From Pseudomonadota bacterium (GTDB lineage Bacteria > Pseudomonadota > Gammaproteobacteria > Burkholderiales > Burkholderiaceae_C): 64,000 nucleotides of DNA. Below, in pieces: positions 41,149-51,282 of this stretch; positions within the stretch are counted from its first letter, which is position 1; each line of letters opens with the position of its first letter. Where the stretch lies: assembly GCA_021808525.1 (NCBI GenBank), contig JAKBBK010000006.1:17477-81476 (forward strand), in the 5' to 3' direction. The notes under the pieces were generated by a model. That model saw nothing but the letters and a program-made list of their open reading frames with translations. It made no database searches and was not told the origin of the DNA. Both the position numbers and the translations under genes were made by a program.

Positions 41149-41330
41149 TGGGATTCCTGCTCGGCAGCCTGGTGCTCAGCGCCCTGCTGCCCTGGCTGAG
41201 CAAGTTCGGCTTCGGCCGCATGCCCCTGGACCTGCGCTGGCGCATGTTCGGCAAGCCCTGGCTGCTGCCGCTGGGCTCGCTAAGCCTGCTGTGGCTGGGG
41301 CTTTGGCTGGTGGACCGCCTGCTGCGCTGA
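41139..41330 (+). CDS. DUF2905 small membrane protein
   Basis: 63 aa; LPWLSKFGFGRMPLDLRWRMFGKPWLLPLGSLSLLWLGLWLV. Confidence 0.8.
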   Translation: MGLMGFLLGSLVLSALLPWLSKFGFGRMPLDLRWRMFGKPWLLPLGSLSLLWLGLWLVDRLLR

Positions 41331-42521
41331 CTCGGCGCGCGCCGGCCAGATGCGCAGCGCCGCCACGGCGATGAGCACCTGCACCAGGATGACCAGCCCC
41401 ACGCAGCCCGGCCAGCCGGCGCGAAGCCACACCGCGCTGGGGGCGAAGGCGCCCACGCTGCCCCCGATGTAGTAGCACATCACGTACAGGCCCACGGCAC
41501 TGGAGCGCGCCTGGCGCGCGAACATCGGGACCTGCGAGGTAGCCATGCTTTGCGCGATGAAGACCCCGGCCGAGCTCAGGGTCAGGCCGATCACGATCAG
41601 CGCCAGGCTCGGGGCCAGGCTCAGCGCGATGCCCAGGATCGAGCAGGAAACGGCCGCGAAAAACACCCTGCGCTGCCCGAAACGCCAGGCCAGGCGCCCC
41701 GCCAGGGGCGTGACCACCATGCCCACCAGGTACACGGTGAACAGCAGGCTGAGCTGGCGCAGGCTCAGATCGTAGGGAGCCGCCGCCAGGTGAAAGCTCA
41801 CATAGGTGAAACTGCAGACCTGGGAGAACAGGATGCCGAAGCCGATGGCGTAGCTGCCCAGCAACAAGGGGTTGCGCAGGTGCATCGGAAGCCCGGCCAG
41901 GGACTCGCGCAGGCTGGCCGAGGGGCGAAAGCGTGTCGAGGCCGGAAGCCATGCGGCGATCACCACGGCGATGCCCGCGTTGATCAGGCCCAGCAGCACG
42001 AAGGCAGCCTGCCAGTCCCAGCGCGCCGTGGCCAGGCCCGCGATGAAACGTCCGAGAAACCCCCCGGCCACCGAGCCGGAGATGTACAGCGCGGTCACCG
42101 ACGGGACCTGTCCCGCGGGCCACTCCTCGCCGATGTAGGCCACGGTGGCGGTGAAGATGCCGGGGATGCACAGCCCCTCCAGCAGGCGCCAGAACAGCAG
42201 GCCGTGCAGGGAGCGCGCGGTGCCCGCCAGCAGGGTGCTCAGCGCAAGGGCGGCCACCGACACCAGCAGTACCCGCCGGCGTCCGAAGCGGTCGGACACG
42301 CTGCCCGAGAAGGGAGCGGCCAGCGCCACCGCCAGGGTGGTGAAGGTGATGGTCAGGCTGAGCTCCGCGACCCCGGCGTGAAACACGCCTTGCAGCGAGG
42401 GCAGCAGGCCCTGGGTGACGTACATGGTGAAAAAAGCGCTCATGCCGGCGGCGACGACGGCGACGCGCGCGCGCCACGAAGGCGTGGCGACGGCGGGGAG
42501 GCGAATCGGGGTGACGGACAT
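41280..42521 (-). CDS. MFS transporter (YnfM-like)
   Basis: YVTQGLLPSLQGVFHAGVAELSLTITFTTLAVALAAPFSGSVSDRFGRRRVLL; 12-TM pattern. Confidence 0.9.
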   Translation of the reverse strand: MSVTPIRLPAVATPSWRARVAVVAAGMSAFFTMYVTQGLLPSLQGVFHAGVAELSLTITFTTLAVALAAPFSGSVSDRFGRRRVLLVSVAALALSTLLAGTARSLHGLLFWRLLEGLCIPGIFTATVAYIGEEWPAGQVPSVTALYISGSVAGGFLGRFIAGLATARWDWQAAFVLLGLINAGIAVVIAAWLPASTRFRPSASLRESLAGLPMHLRNPLLLGSYAIGFGILFSQVCSFTYVSFHLAAAPYDLSLRQLSLLFTVYLVGMVVTPLAGRLAWRFGQRRVFFAAVSCSILGIALSLAPSLALIVIGLTLSSAGVFIAQSMATSQVPMFARQARSSAVGLYVMCYYIGGSVGAFAPSAVWLRAGWPGCVGLVILVQVLIAVAALRIWPARAESAQQAVHQPKPQPQQA

Positions 42522-42597
42522 GCGCGCTGCCGGCGCGGCGGGCGCACGGCGGGAACTCAAGCAGGGATTCCCAGCATAGTCCCGCCTGTTTCATATG

Positions 42598-42612
42598 GAA
42601 AATCGATTTTTC
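42598..42612. promoter_or_regulatory. Palindromic operator candidate in the MFS/lysR divergent region
   Basis: GAAAATCGATTTTTC (12-bp perfect core AAAATCGATTTT), flanked by two TTCATATGGA repeats. Confidence 0.5.
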
Positions 42613-42635
42613 GTCTACTTTGATACGATATTCAT

Positions 42636-43550
42636 ATGGATATCCAGGATCTGCGGGCCTTCCTGGCCGTCGCCGAGGAACGTCATTTCTCGCGCGCCGC
42701 GCAGCGCCTGCACATTTCCCAGCCTCCGCTGTCCCAGCGCATCGGCGCGCTGGAACGCAAGCTCGGCGTGCGCCTGTTCGAGCGCGGGCGCGGCGGTGTG
42801 TCCCTGACCGCGGCGGGCGCGGCCCTGCTCCCCCAGGCGCGCGTGGTGTTGCAGCAACTGGCTCGCGCCCAGGAACTGGCGCAGCGCGCCGGGCGCGGCG
42901 AAAGCGGGGAGCTGTCCATCGGCTTCGCCGGCTCCATGCCCTTTTCCGAGCTGCTGCCCAGGCTGCTGCGCGACTTCCGCGCAGCCTGGCCCGAGGTTCG
43001 CCTGCAACTGCGCCAGCTTTCCTCCAACGAGCAACTGCGCCAGTTGCAGGAGCATGGGCTGGACCTGGGTTTCATTCGCAGCACCAGCCAGGCCGACGAG
43101 CAGGCGCTGCAGCTGCGCGTGCTGCAGCGCGAGCCCCTGTACGCCGCCGTGCACGCCGGGCATGCCCTGGCCGGGCTGGGGCGCGTGCCCCTGAGCCGCC
43201 TGCGTGACGACCCCTTCATCCTGTACAGCCGCGAGTTCGGCTCGGGCTTGCGCGAACAGATCGTCGCCCTGTGCCTGGACGCCGGCTTCAGCCCGCGCGT
43301 GGTGCAGGAGGTGCATGAAATGCCCACGCTGATCAGCCTGGTCTCGGCGGGCATCGGCGTGGGCCTGGTCGCGGCATCGATGCAACGTGCCTCGGTGCCC
43401 CAGGTGCATTACCTGGAACTGGATGATCCCGGCGCGAGCACGGACATCGTGCTGGCCTGGCGGCGCGGCGACGCCTCGCCGGTGCTGGGCAATTTCCTCG
43501 ACCTGGCCTTCGCGCCGTCTGGCGCGGCGCAAGCGCCGCGCCAGGGCTGA
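42636..43550 (+). CDS. LysR-family transcriptional regulator
   Basis: MDIQDLRAFLAVAEERHFSRAAQRLHISQPPLSQRIGALERKLGVRLFER. Confidence 0.94.
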   Translation: MDIQDLRAFLAVAEERHFSRAAQRLHISQPPLSQRIGALERKLGVRLFERGRGGVSLTAAGAALLPQARVVLQQLARAQELAQRAGRGESGELSIGFAGSMPFSELLPRLLRDFRAAWPEVRLQLRQLSSNEQLRQLQEHGLDLGFIRSTSQADEQALQLRVLQREPLYAAVHAGHALAGLGRVPLSRLRDDPFILYSREFGSGLREQIVALCLDAGFSPRVVQEVHEMPTLISLVSAGIGVGLVAASMQRASVPQVHYLELDDPGASTDIVLAWRRGDASPVLGNFLDLAFAPSGAAQAPRQG

Positions 43551-43633
43551 GGCCTCGGGGCCCCTGGGCCCCTGGGCCCGCTGGCGCGCCGGGTACCCGC
43601 CCGGGCTTCCCCCTCGCGCCGGCCCGGGCTCGC

Positions 43634-44992
43634 TCAGAGCGCCGGCCGAGCGCCCAGGGCCTGCTCGATGGCCTGCTCGCGCGCGCGCGCCACCGCCAGC
43701 GCGATGGCCTGCGCCGGGCCCTGCGCTTCGCCCTGCGCTTCGCCCTGCGCTTCGCCCTGCGCTTCGCCCTGCGCCTCGCCCTGCCCCTCGCCCTGCCCCT
43801 CGGCCCGCGCACCGGGGCCACGCTGCAGGGCCTGGCGCGCCACCGCGCCGGCGTCCACCTCCAGCGCCGCGGCCTGCGCGGCCAGCAGGCGTGGCTCCTG
43901 GGGATAGGGACGCGCGGGCCAGTCGCCTCCGCGGCCCAGATGGTCGGCGCGACAGGCCTGCAGCACCAGCTCGAAACGCCGCGGGCGGCGCAGCGCGTCG
44001 CAACGCTGCAAAAGGCGCAGCGTGGCCGCGGCGCCGAACTCCAGGCTTCGATGCACGTTGCCATGCTCGGCGCACACCACCGCCGCCAGCTCGGCGCATT
44101 CGGAGGGAACGCGCAGGCGCTCGGCCACGGCCGCGGCCAGGCGCACGCTGCGCGCCTCGTGCCCGATGTGGCGCGGCAACAGCTCCGCGGGGGTCCGCGC
44201 CTTGCCCAGGTCGTGCATCAGGCAGGCCCAGCGCACCGCCAGCGGCGCCCGCGCGGCGGCGGCGGCCTGCAGCACCAGCATCTGGTGTTCCCCGCAATCG
44301 ATTTCCGGGTGGGCGTCGGCGCGCTGGGGCACGCCCCACAAGGCATCGAGCTCGGGCAGGACCCGCGCCAGCGCGCCGCAGTCGCGCAGCACCTCGAACA
44401 TGCGCCGCGGCGCGTCCTCCATCAGGCCGCGGGCCATTTCCTGCCACACGCGCTCGGGCACCAGCGCGTCGACCTCGCCGGCGATCACCATGTCGCGCAT
44501 GAGTTGCAGCGTGTCGGGATGCAGCCGGAATCGCGGCAGCCGCGCGGCGAAGCGGGCCACGCGAAGAATGCGTACCGGGTCCTCGGCGAAGGCGGGCCCC
44601 ACGTGGCGCAGCAGGCCTTGCTCCAGGTCGCGGCGCCCGCCCCAGGGATCGACGATGTTCCCCTGCTCGTCCTGCGCCATGGCGTTGATGGTGAGGTCGC
44701 GGCGCTGCAGATCCTGCTCCAGGGTGACGCCGGGGTCCGCATGCACGGCGAAACCCCGGTAGCCCGCGGCGGTCTTGCGCTCGGTGCGCGCGAGTGCGTA
44801 CTCGGCGCCGCTGAGCGGGTGCAGGAACACCGGGAAGTCCCGCCCCACCGGACGGAAACCGGCCTCGATCATCTGCTGCGCGGTGGCGCCGACCACCACC
44901 CAGTCGCGGTCGTGCACCGGGCGACCGAGCAGCGCGTCGCGCACGGCTCCACCGACGATGTAGGCGCGACCGGGAACCCGCGGGGAAGTCAT
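43634..44992 (-). CDS. cca: Multifunctional CCA protein / tRNA nucleotidyltransferase
   Basis: AYIVGGAVRDALLGRPVHDRDWVVVGATAQQMIEAGFRPVGRDFPVFLHP; C-terminal (EAQG)n tail. Confidence 0.95.
   Translation of the reverse strand: MTSPRVPGRAYIVGGAVRDALLGRPVHDRDWVVVGATAQQMIEAGFRPVGRDFPVFLHPLSGAEYALARTERKTAAGYRGFAVHADPGVTLEQDLQRRDLTINAMAQDEQGNIVDPWGGRRDLEQGLLRHVGPAFAEDPVRILRVARFAARLPRFRLHPDTLQLMRDMVIAGEVDALVPERVWQEMARGLMEDAPRRMFEVLRDCGALARVLPELDALWGVPQRADAHPEIDCGEHQMLVLQAAAAARAPLAVRWACLMHDLGKARTPAELLPRHIGHEARSVRLAAAVAERLRVPSECAELAAVVCAEHGNVHRSLEFGAAATLRLLQRCDALRRPRRFELVLQACRADHLGRGGDWPARPYPQEPRLLAAQAAALEVDAGAVARQALQRGPGARAEGQGEGQGEAQGEAQGEAQGEAQGEAQGPAQAIALAVARAREQAIEQALGARPAL
43719..43802 (+). repeat. 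7 x 12-bp tandem repeat CCCTGCGCTTCG within cca
   Basis: Seven consecutive 12-mers (four identical, three with 1-2 substitutions), in frame, encoding (EAQG/EGQG)n. Confidence 0.95.
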
Positions 44993-45011
44993 GGCGACGG
45001 GGACCCCTCGC

Positions 45012-46709
45012 TCAGGGGCGCGCGGCCTGGCGCTGCACCATCTGCTCGCGCAGCGAACGGCGCAGGATCTTGCCCACCGAGGTCTTGGGCAGCTCGTCGC
45101 GGAACTCGATGCGCCGCGGCCGCTTGTAGCCGGTCAGTCGCTCGGCCAGCCAGGCGCGCAGGCTGGCCTCGTCCAGCGAGGGGTCGGAACGCACGACGAA
45201 CAACAGCACGGATTCCCCGGAATCGGGATCGGGCACGCCCACCGCGGCGGCCTCCAGCACCCCGGGGTGGGACACCGCGACGTCCTCGATCTCGTTGGGG
45301 TAGACGTTGAAACCCGACACCAGGATCATGTCCTTTTTCCGATCCACGATGCGCACGTAACCCTGCGCGTCGATGATGCCCACGTCCCCGGTCTTGAAGT
45401 ACCCCTGGGAGGTGAAGGCGCGCGCGGTATCGTCGGGGCGCCCCCAGTAGCCCTGCATGACCTGCGGGCCGCGCACCGCGACCTCCCCGCGCTCGCCGGC
45501 CGGCAGCAACTGGCCGTCGTCGTCCACCACCACCATCTCGGTGGACGGCAGCGGCAGGCCGATGGTCCCGCTGAAGTGATCGGTGTCGGTGGGGTTGCAG
45601 CATACCGAGGGCGAGGTTTCCGAAAGGCCGTAGCCCTCGCAGATGGGGCAGCCCGTGCGCTCCAGCCATTGCCGTGCCACCGCCTCCTGCACCGCCATGC
45701 CCCCGCCCACCGAAAGCATCAGCTTGCGGGTGTCCAGGCGCCCGAAGTCCGGGTGGTGCAGCAAGGCGTTGAACAGGGTGTTCACCGCCGGGAAGCAGTG
45801 CAGCTCGTAGCGGCTGAGCTCCTCGATGGTGGCCTTCAGGTCGCGCGGGTTGGGAATGAGCACGATCATGCCGCCCTGGTAGGCCGACAGGAACATCACC
45901 ACCGTGAAGGCGAAGATGTGATAGAGCGGAAGCGCGCACACCGTGTTCATCTGGGCCAGCTCGGGATGCCTGCGCAGGGCCGGCTGGTTCCAGGCGTCGC
46001 TTTGCAGCACGTTGGCGATCAGGTTGCGGTGGCTCAGCGCCGCGCCCTTGGACACCCCGGTGGTGCCGCCCGTGTACTGCAGCACCGCCACATCCTCGGG
46101 CCGGGCGTCGACCGGGGTGAAGGCCATGGCCCGTCCGCGGGCCAGGGCCCGCGGGAAGCGATGGTGGCCGGGCAGCGAAAACCTCGGAACCAGGTGCTTG
46201 AGGTGCCGCACGACCAGGTTGACCACGCTGCCCTTGAGTCCTCCCAGCATGTCGCCCATGCTGGCCACCAGCACCACGCGCAGCCCCGCGCGCTCCCCCA
46301 CCTGCTCGAGGGTGTGGGCGAAGTTCTCCAGGATGACGATGGCGCTGGCCCCGCTGTCGAGCAGCTGGTGCTCCAGCTCGCGCGCCGTGTACAGGGGATT
46401 CACGTTGACCACCACCAGCCCGGCGCGCAGCGCCGCGGCCACGGCGATGGGGTACTGCGGCACGTTGGGCATCATCAGCGCGATGCGCTCGCCCGCGCGC
46501 AGGCCCTGGGCCTGCAGCCACGCCGCCAGGGCCGCCGAGTCGCGCTCCCACTGGGCATAGCTGGTGCGCTTGCCCATGAAGGCGAAGGCCGGCCGCTCGG
46601 CGAACTGCTGGAAACTGCGCTGCAACAGCGCGGGCAGGGACCGGAACGCGCCGGGGTCTATTTCGGCGGGTACGCCTTGCGGGTACTGCGCGAGCCAGGG
46701 TCGGTCCAT
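45012..46709 (-). CDS. fadD: Long-chain fatty-acid-CoA ligase (FadD-like)
   Basis: LQYTGGTTGVSKGAALSHRNL AMP-binding motif; GYGLSETSPSVC; SVGKILRRSLR C-terminus. Confidence 0.94.
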   Translation of the reverse strand: MDRPWLAQYPQGVPAEIDPGAFRSLPALLQRSFQQFAERPAFAFMGKRTSYAQWERDSAALAAWLQAQGLRAGERIALMMPNVPQYPIAVAAALRAGLVVVNVNPLYTARELEHQLLDSGASAIVILENFAHTLEQVGERAGLRVVLVASMGDMLGGLKGSVVNLVVRHLKHLVPRFSLPGHHRFPRALARGRAMAFTPVDARPEDVAVLQYTGGTTGVSKGAALSHRNLIANVLQSDAWNQPALRRHPELAQMNTVCALPLYHIFAFTVVMFLSAYQGGMIVLIPNPRDLKATIEELSRYELHCFPAVNTLFNALLHHPDFGRLDTRKLMLSVGGGMAVQEAVARQWLERTGCPICEGYGLSETSPSVCCNPTDTDHFSGTIGLPLPSTEMVVVDDDGQLLPAGERGEVAVRGPQVMQGYWGRPDDTARAFTSQGYFKTGDVGIIDAQGYVRIVDRKKDMILVSGFNVYPNEIEDVAVSHPGVLEAAAVGVPDPDSGESVLLFVVRSDPSLDEASLRAWLAERLTGYKRPRRIEFRDELPKTSVGKILRRSLREQMVQRQAARP

Positions 46710-46753
46710 CGGGATCTCCTCGTTGGGAAACCGCCCTTCTGCGGGGCGGAAAA

Positions 46754-46769
46754 ACGAACGATCGTTCGT
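46754..46769. promoter_or_regulatory. TetR-type operator palindrome upstream of fadD
   Basis: ACGAACGATCGTTCGT, perfect 16-bp palindrome, 45 bp upstream of the fadD-like start. Confidence 0.7.
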
Positions 46770-46847
46770 ATGTCCGCGAAGCATAACCCGCAGCACCCCG
46801 ACTTGCCCAGTCCATCCTCACGGCAAGCGGGGTCTGGACCGCCCGGC

Positions 46848-47948
46848 TCAGGTATCCACCACCTTGATGCTGGGAAAGCGGGCGGAATAATCGCGCGCGC
46901 GCTGGGCCACGCGGGCGCCCAGGCGCCGGGCGATGGCCAGGTATTCGGTGGCGGCCGCCCCCTGCGGCTCGGCCGCCACGCTGGGGGTACCGCTGTCGGC
47001 CTGCTCGCGGATGCGCAGGTCCAGCGGCAGCGAGCCCAGCAGCTCCACGCCGTACTCCTCGGCCATGCGCTGGCCCCCTCCGCTGCCGAAAATGGCTTCC
47101 ACGTGGCCGCAGTTCGAACATACGTGGGTGGCCATGTTCTCGACGATGCCCAACACCGGAACCTGGACTTTCTCGAACATCTTCAGGCCCTTGCGGGCAT
47201 CCAGCAGGGCGATGTCCTGGGGCGTGGTGACGATCACCGCACCGGTCAGGGGCACGCGCTGGCTCAGCGTGAGCTGGATGTCGCCGGTGCCGGGAGGCAT
47301 GTCCACCACCAGGTAGTCCAGGTCCTGCCAGCGGGTCTGGTGCAGCAGTTGCTCCAGCGCCTGCGTGGCCATCGGGCCGCGCCAGATCATCGGCGTGTCC
47401 GCGTCCATCAGCACGCCGATGGACATGACCTGCAGGCCATGGCCGATCAAGGGTTCCATGGTCTTGCCGTCGCTGCTCTGCGGGCGGCCCTGCAGGCCCA
47501 GCATCATCTGTTGCGACGGTCCGTAGATGTCGGCGTCGAGCAGCCCGACCTTCGCCCCCTCGGCGGCCAGCGCCAGCGCCAGGTTGGCCGCCGTGGTGCT
47601 CTTGCCCACGCCGCCCTTGCCCGAGGCCACCGCGATCACGTTGCGCACACCCTCGAGGGTGCGCACGCCGCGCTGCACCGAGTGCGCCTCGATGCGCGTG
47701 GAAATGTCCACCTGCACGTCGACGTCCGCCGCCCCGGGCAGGGCGCGCACGGCCTTGCGCACGGCCTCGCGCACGGCCTCGTGCTGGCTGCGCGCCGGAT
47801 AGCCGAACTGGAGCTGCACCCGCAGGCCGGAGCCGGCCGGCTCCACCTTGCGCAGCACGCGCGCGGCACGCAGCCCCTGGCCGCTGCCGGGGTCGGCGAC
47901 GGCGTCGAGGGCTTGTTCGATCTGTTCCTGGGTCGGCAGCGAGGACAT
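46848..47948 (-). CDS. apbC: Mrp/NBP35-type iron-sulfur cluster carrier ATPase (ApbC)
   Basis: IAVASGKGGVGKSTTAANLALAL; CSNCGHVEAIFGSGGG. Confidence 0.95.
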   Translation of the reverse strand: MSSLPTQEQIEQALDAVADPGSGQGLRAARVLRKVEPAGSGLRVQLQFGYPARSQHEAVREAVRKAVRALPGAADVDVQVDISTRIEAHSVQRGVRTLEGVRNVIAVASGKGGVGKSTTAANLALALAAEGAKVGLLDADIYGPSQQMMLGLQGRPQSSDGKTMEPLIGHGLQVMSIGVLMDADTPMIWRGPMATQALEQLLHQTRWQDLDYLVVDMPPGTGDIQLTLSQRVPLTGAVIVTTPQDIALLDARKGLKMFEKVQVPVLGIVENMATHVCSNCGHVEAIFGSGGGQRMAEEYGVELLGSLPLDLRIREQADSGTPSVAAEPQGAAATEYLAIARRLGARVAQRARDYSARFPSIKVVDT

Positions 47949-48154
47949 GGCGGGGGTGAGCGGAGTGACAGGATTCGGCGCGCCCGGGCACGGACGCACC
48001 AGAGCCCGCAAGTCTAGCCCCGCCTGGCACAAGGCTGCGCGGCGCCTGCCTACAATGACGCATTCGGCGCGCCCCGCGCCGCCTCGCCGGCCCGCGCCGG
48101 CCCAGCCGCCCCCGCCGCGCCGGCCCCCGCCGGCCGGCCCGCATTCGACCGCGC

Positions 48155-50323
48155 ATGACCTCGCCGACGCCCACCCCCTCCAGCACCCCGCCCGCCGCGA
48201 AGCGACGCCTGTTCGTCACCACGGCGCTGCCCTACGCCAACGGCGCCTTCCACATCGGCCACATGATGGAATACATCCAGGCCGACATCTGGGTGCGCCT
48301 GCAGCGCATGCAGGGCCATGAGGTGCACTTCGTCTGCGCCGACGACGCGCACGGCGCGCCCATCATGATCGCCGCCGAGAAGGCGGGCAAGACCCCGCAG
48401 CAGTTCGTCGCCGACATCGCCGCCGGGCGCCAGGCCTACCTCGACGGCTTTCTCATCCGCTTCGACAACTGGCACAGCACCGACGGCCCCGAGAACCACC
48501 GGCTGGCGCAGGACATCTACCGCGCGCTGCGCCGGGCCGGCCTGATCTACGCGCGCTCGATCGAGCAGTTCTACGACCCCGTCAAGGGCATGTTCCTGCC
48601 CGACCGCTACATCAAGGGCCACTGTCCGAAGTGCGATTCCGCCGACCAGTACGGCGATTCCTGCGAGGTCTGCGGCGCGGTCTACGGGCCCACGGAGCTG
48701 CGCAAGCCCTACTCGGTGCTGTCCGGCGCCACGCCGGAGCTGCGCAGCAGCGAGCATTACTTTTTCCAGCTGTCCTCGCCTCGCTGCGCGGAGTTCCTGC
48801 GCGACTGGACCCAGGGCAGCGGCGCGCACGGCATGCCGCGCCTGCAGGCCGAGGTGCTCAACAAGGTGCGCGAGTGGTTCGCCGTCGACGAGCACGGCCA
48901 TGGCGGGCTGGCCGACTGGGACATCTCCCGCGACGCGCCGTATTTCGGCATCGAGATCCCCGATGCGCCGGGCAAGTACTTCTACGTCTGGCTGGACGCG
49001 CCCATCGGCTACCTGGCGAGCCTGAAGAACCATTTCGACAAGGGCCAGGCGGCCGCGCACTGGCACGAGCCCTCGCGCACCACGCAGGGTTTCGACGAAT
49101 TCCTCGCCGACCCCTCGGTGGAACAGGTGCATTTCATCGGGAAGGACATCGTGTATTTCCACACGCTGTTCTGGCCCGCCATGCTGCACTACTCCGGGCG
49201 CAAGACTCCGAGCCAGATCAACGTGCACGGCCACGTGACGGTCGGGGGCGAGAAGATGAGCAAGAGCCGCGGCACCGGAATCTCGCCCCTGCGCTACCTG
49301 GAGCTCAAGCTCGATCCCGAATGGCTGCGCTACTACCTGGCGGCCAAGCTGTCGGCGCGCGTGGACGACCTCGACTTCGGCGCCGAAGACTTCGTGGCCC
49401 GCGTGAACAGCGACCTGATCGGCAAGTACGTGAACATCGCCAGCCGCGCGAGTCGCTTCATCGCCCAGCATTTCGAGGGTCGCCTGGACTACCTGGGCGC
49501 CACCGACGCGATGCGCGATGCCGCCGTGGCGCTGGCGCACGACGTGCGCACCGCGCTGGACGGACGCGAGTACGCCCGCGCCCTGCGCGAGATCATGGCC
49601 CACGCCGATCGCATCAACGCCGCCTTCGACAGCGCCCAGCCCTGGGTGCTGGCCAAGGACCCGGCGCGCCGCGCCGAGTTGCAGGACGTGTGCTCGCGGG
49701 CGATGGCGGGCTTCTGGACCTTGTCGGTACTGCTGGCGCCGGTGCTGCCGGGCACCGCGTCGCGGGTGGCCCGCGAGCTGTTCGGGCTGGAGCGCGATTT
49801 CCTCTGGAGCGACTGCGCCGAGCTGCCGCGGCGGGTGGCTCCCTACCGTCACCTGATGCAGCGCGTCGACCCCGCCAGCCTGCAGCGCCTGCTGGAGCCC
49901 GAAGCGCCCGCGGTCGCTCCCGCGGCGGCCGCGGCCCCCGCGGCGCCGCGGGCGCAGGAAGGCGCCCCGGCAAGCATCGGCATCGACGATTTCGCGCGCG
50001 TGGAGCTGCGCATCGCCCGCATCCACGACGCCGCGGCGGTCGAAGGCTCGACCAAGCTGCTGCGCCTGAGCCTGGACCTGGGCGAGCGCGACGAGGCGGG
50101 GCAACCGAGGCTGCGCAACGTGTTCTCCGGCATCGCCTCGGCCTACGATCCGGCCGCGCTGGTGGGCAAGCTCACCGTGGTGGTGGCCAACCTGGCGCCG
50201 CGCAAGATGAAATTCGGGCTCAGCGAAGGCATGCTGCTTGCCGCCTCGGGGGATGACGGTACGCCAGGCATTTTCCTGCTGTCTCCCGACACGGGCGCGC
50301 GGCCCGGCATGCGGGTGAGCTGA
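48155..50323 (+). CDS. metG: Methionyl-tRNA synthetase
   Basis: [42 protein letters not shown]-terminal tRNA-binding domain. Confidence 0.97.
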   Translation: MTSPTPTPSSTPPAAKRRLFVTTALPYANGAFHIGHMMEYIQADIWVRLQRMQGHEVHFVCADDAHGAPIMIAAEKAGKTPQQFVADIAAGRQAYLDGFLIRFDNWHSTDGPENHRLAQDIYRALRRAGLIYARSIEQFYDPVKGMFLPDRYIKGHCPKCDSADQYGDSCEVCGAVYGPTELRKPYSVLSGATPELRSSEHYFFQLSSPRCAEFLRDWTQGSGAHGMPRLQAEVLNKVREWFAVDEHGHGGLADWDISRDAPYFGIEIPDAPGKYFYVWLDAPIGYLASLKNHFDKGQAAAHWHEPSRTTQGFDEFLADPSVEQVHFIGKDIVYFHTLFWPAMLHYSGRKTPSQINVHGHVTVGGEKMSKSRGTGISPLRYLELKLDPEWLRYYLAAKLSARVDDLDFGAEDFVARVNSDLIGKYVNIASRASRFIAQHFEGRLDYLGATDAMRDAAVALAHDVRTALDGREYARALREIMAHADRINAAFDSAQPWVLAKDPARRAELQDVCSRAMAGFWTLSVLLAPVLPGTASRVARELFGLERDFLWSDCAELPRRVAPYRHLMQRVDPASLQRLLEPEAPAVAPAAAAAPAAPRAQEGAPASIGIDDFARVELRIARIHDAAAVEGSTKLLRLSLDLGERDEAGQPRLRNVFSGIASAYDPAALVGKLTVVVANLAPRKMKFGLSEGMLLAASGDDGTPGIFLLSPDTGARPGMRVS

Positions 50324-50346
50324 GCCCGCAGGCGCGAGCAGCCGTC

Positions 50347-51282
50347 ATGCCAGGCCCGATGAACCTTCCCGAGGGGCGCCGACCGGCGCAGCCCACGCCG
50401 CAGCAGGCGCTGCGCGACTTCGACGATACCGCCTACGAGCAGGGCCCCAGCCGGCACCTGGAGCATCTGGTGGAGGCCGGCTGCGTGCTGCGCTTCGCGC
50501 GCATGCCCTTCGCGCTGCACGAGGGGGAGGCCCGCTTCCTGGATCCGTGCTGGAGCAACGGGCAGGCCAAGAACATCAGCCTGCGCGGATCGGGCGAGCT
50601 GCGTGGCGCGCAGGGCGCGCAGGCCGAGCTGGCCCAGCTGCGCGCCATGATCGAGCGCTTCGCCCGGCAGTCCGCGCAGCTGGTCGATCGCCTGTTCCCG
50701 CAATACCGGGGCAAGCTGCGGGCCGGCAACGCCTCGCTGCGGCCCTTCGAGGTGGAGACCCGCCACCGATCCTGGCGCCAGGACGACTCCCGGCTGCATG
50801 TGGACGCCTTCCCCTCCAATCCGATGCGCGGGGTGCGCCTGCTGCGGGTGTTCACCAACGTGCACCCGGGCCAGCGCCCGCGCCAGTGGCGTGTGGGCGA
50901 GGCCTTCGCCGATTTCGCCGAACGCTTCGCCCCGCGCCTGCGTCCGGCCTTTCCCGGCTCGGCCCGGCTGTTGCGCCTGCTGCGCGTGACCAAGGCCCTG
51001 CGCACGCCCTACGATCAGGCCATGCTGCAACTGCACGACCTGGCCAAGGCCGACCTGGATTACCAGCGCGACGCACCGCAGGCCGCGGTGGACTTCCTCC
51101 CGGGAAGCACCTGGGTGGTGTTCTCCGACCAGGTGCTGCATGCGGTGATGAGCGGGCAGCACATGATGGAGCAGACCTTCTACCTGCACCCGGACGACCA
51201 GCTGGTGCCGTCGACGGCGCCGCTGCGCGTGCTCGAGCGGGTGCTCGGGCGCGACCTCGGCGTGCCGCCCCGCCATTCGTGA
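50347..51282 (+). CDS. Kdo hydroxylase family protein (KdoO-like, Fe/2OG-type)
   Basis: NISLRGSGELRG...LFPQYRGKLRAGNASLRPFEVETRHRSWRQDDSRLHVDAFPSNPMRGVRLLRVFTN. Confidence 0.85.
   Translation: MPGPMNLPEGRRPAQPTPQQALRDFDDTAYEQGPSRHLEHLVEAGCVLRFARMPFALHEGEARFLDPCWSNGQAKNISLRGSGELRGAQGAQAELAQLRAMIERFARQSAQLVDRLFPQYRGKLRAGNASLRPFEVETRHRSWRQDDSRLHVDAFPSNPMRGVRLLRVFTNVHPGQRPRQWRVGEAFADFAERFAPRLRPAFPGSARLLRLLRVTKALRTPYDQAMLQLHDLAKADLDYQRDAPQAAVDFLPGSTWVVFSDQVLHAVMSGQHMMEQTFYLHPDDQLVPSTAPLRVLERVLGRDLGVPPRHS

Noticed and set aside
44989-48222. 1077-aa minus ORF and 1008-aa plus ORF (44991-48017) across fadD/apbC
   Set aside because: Out-of-frame read-throughs of real genes; no recognisable domains, biased R/A/P/G content.
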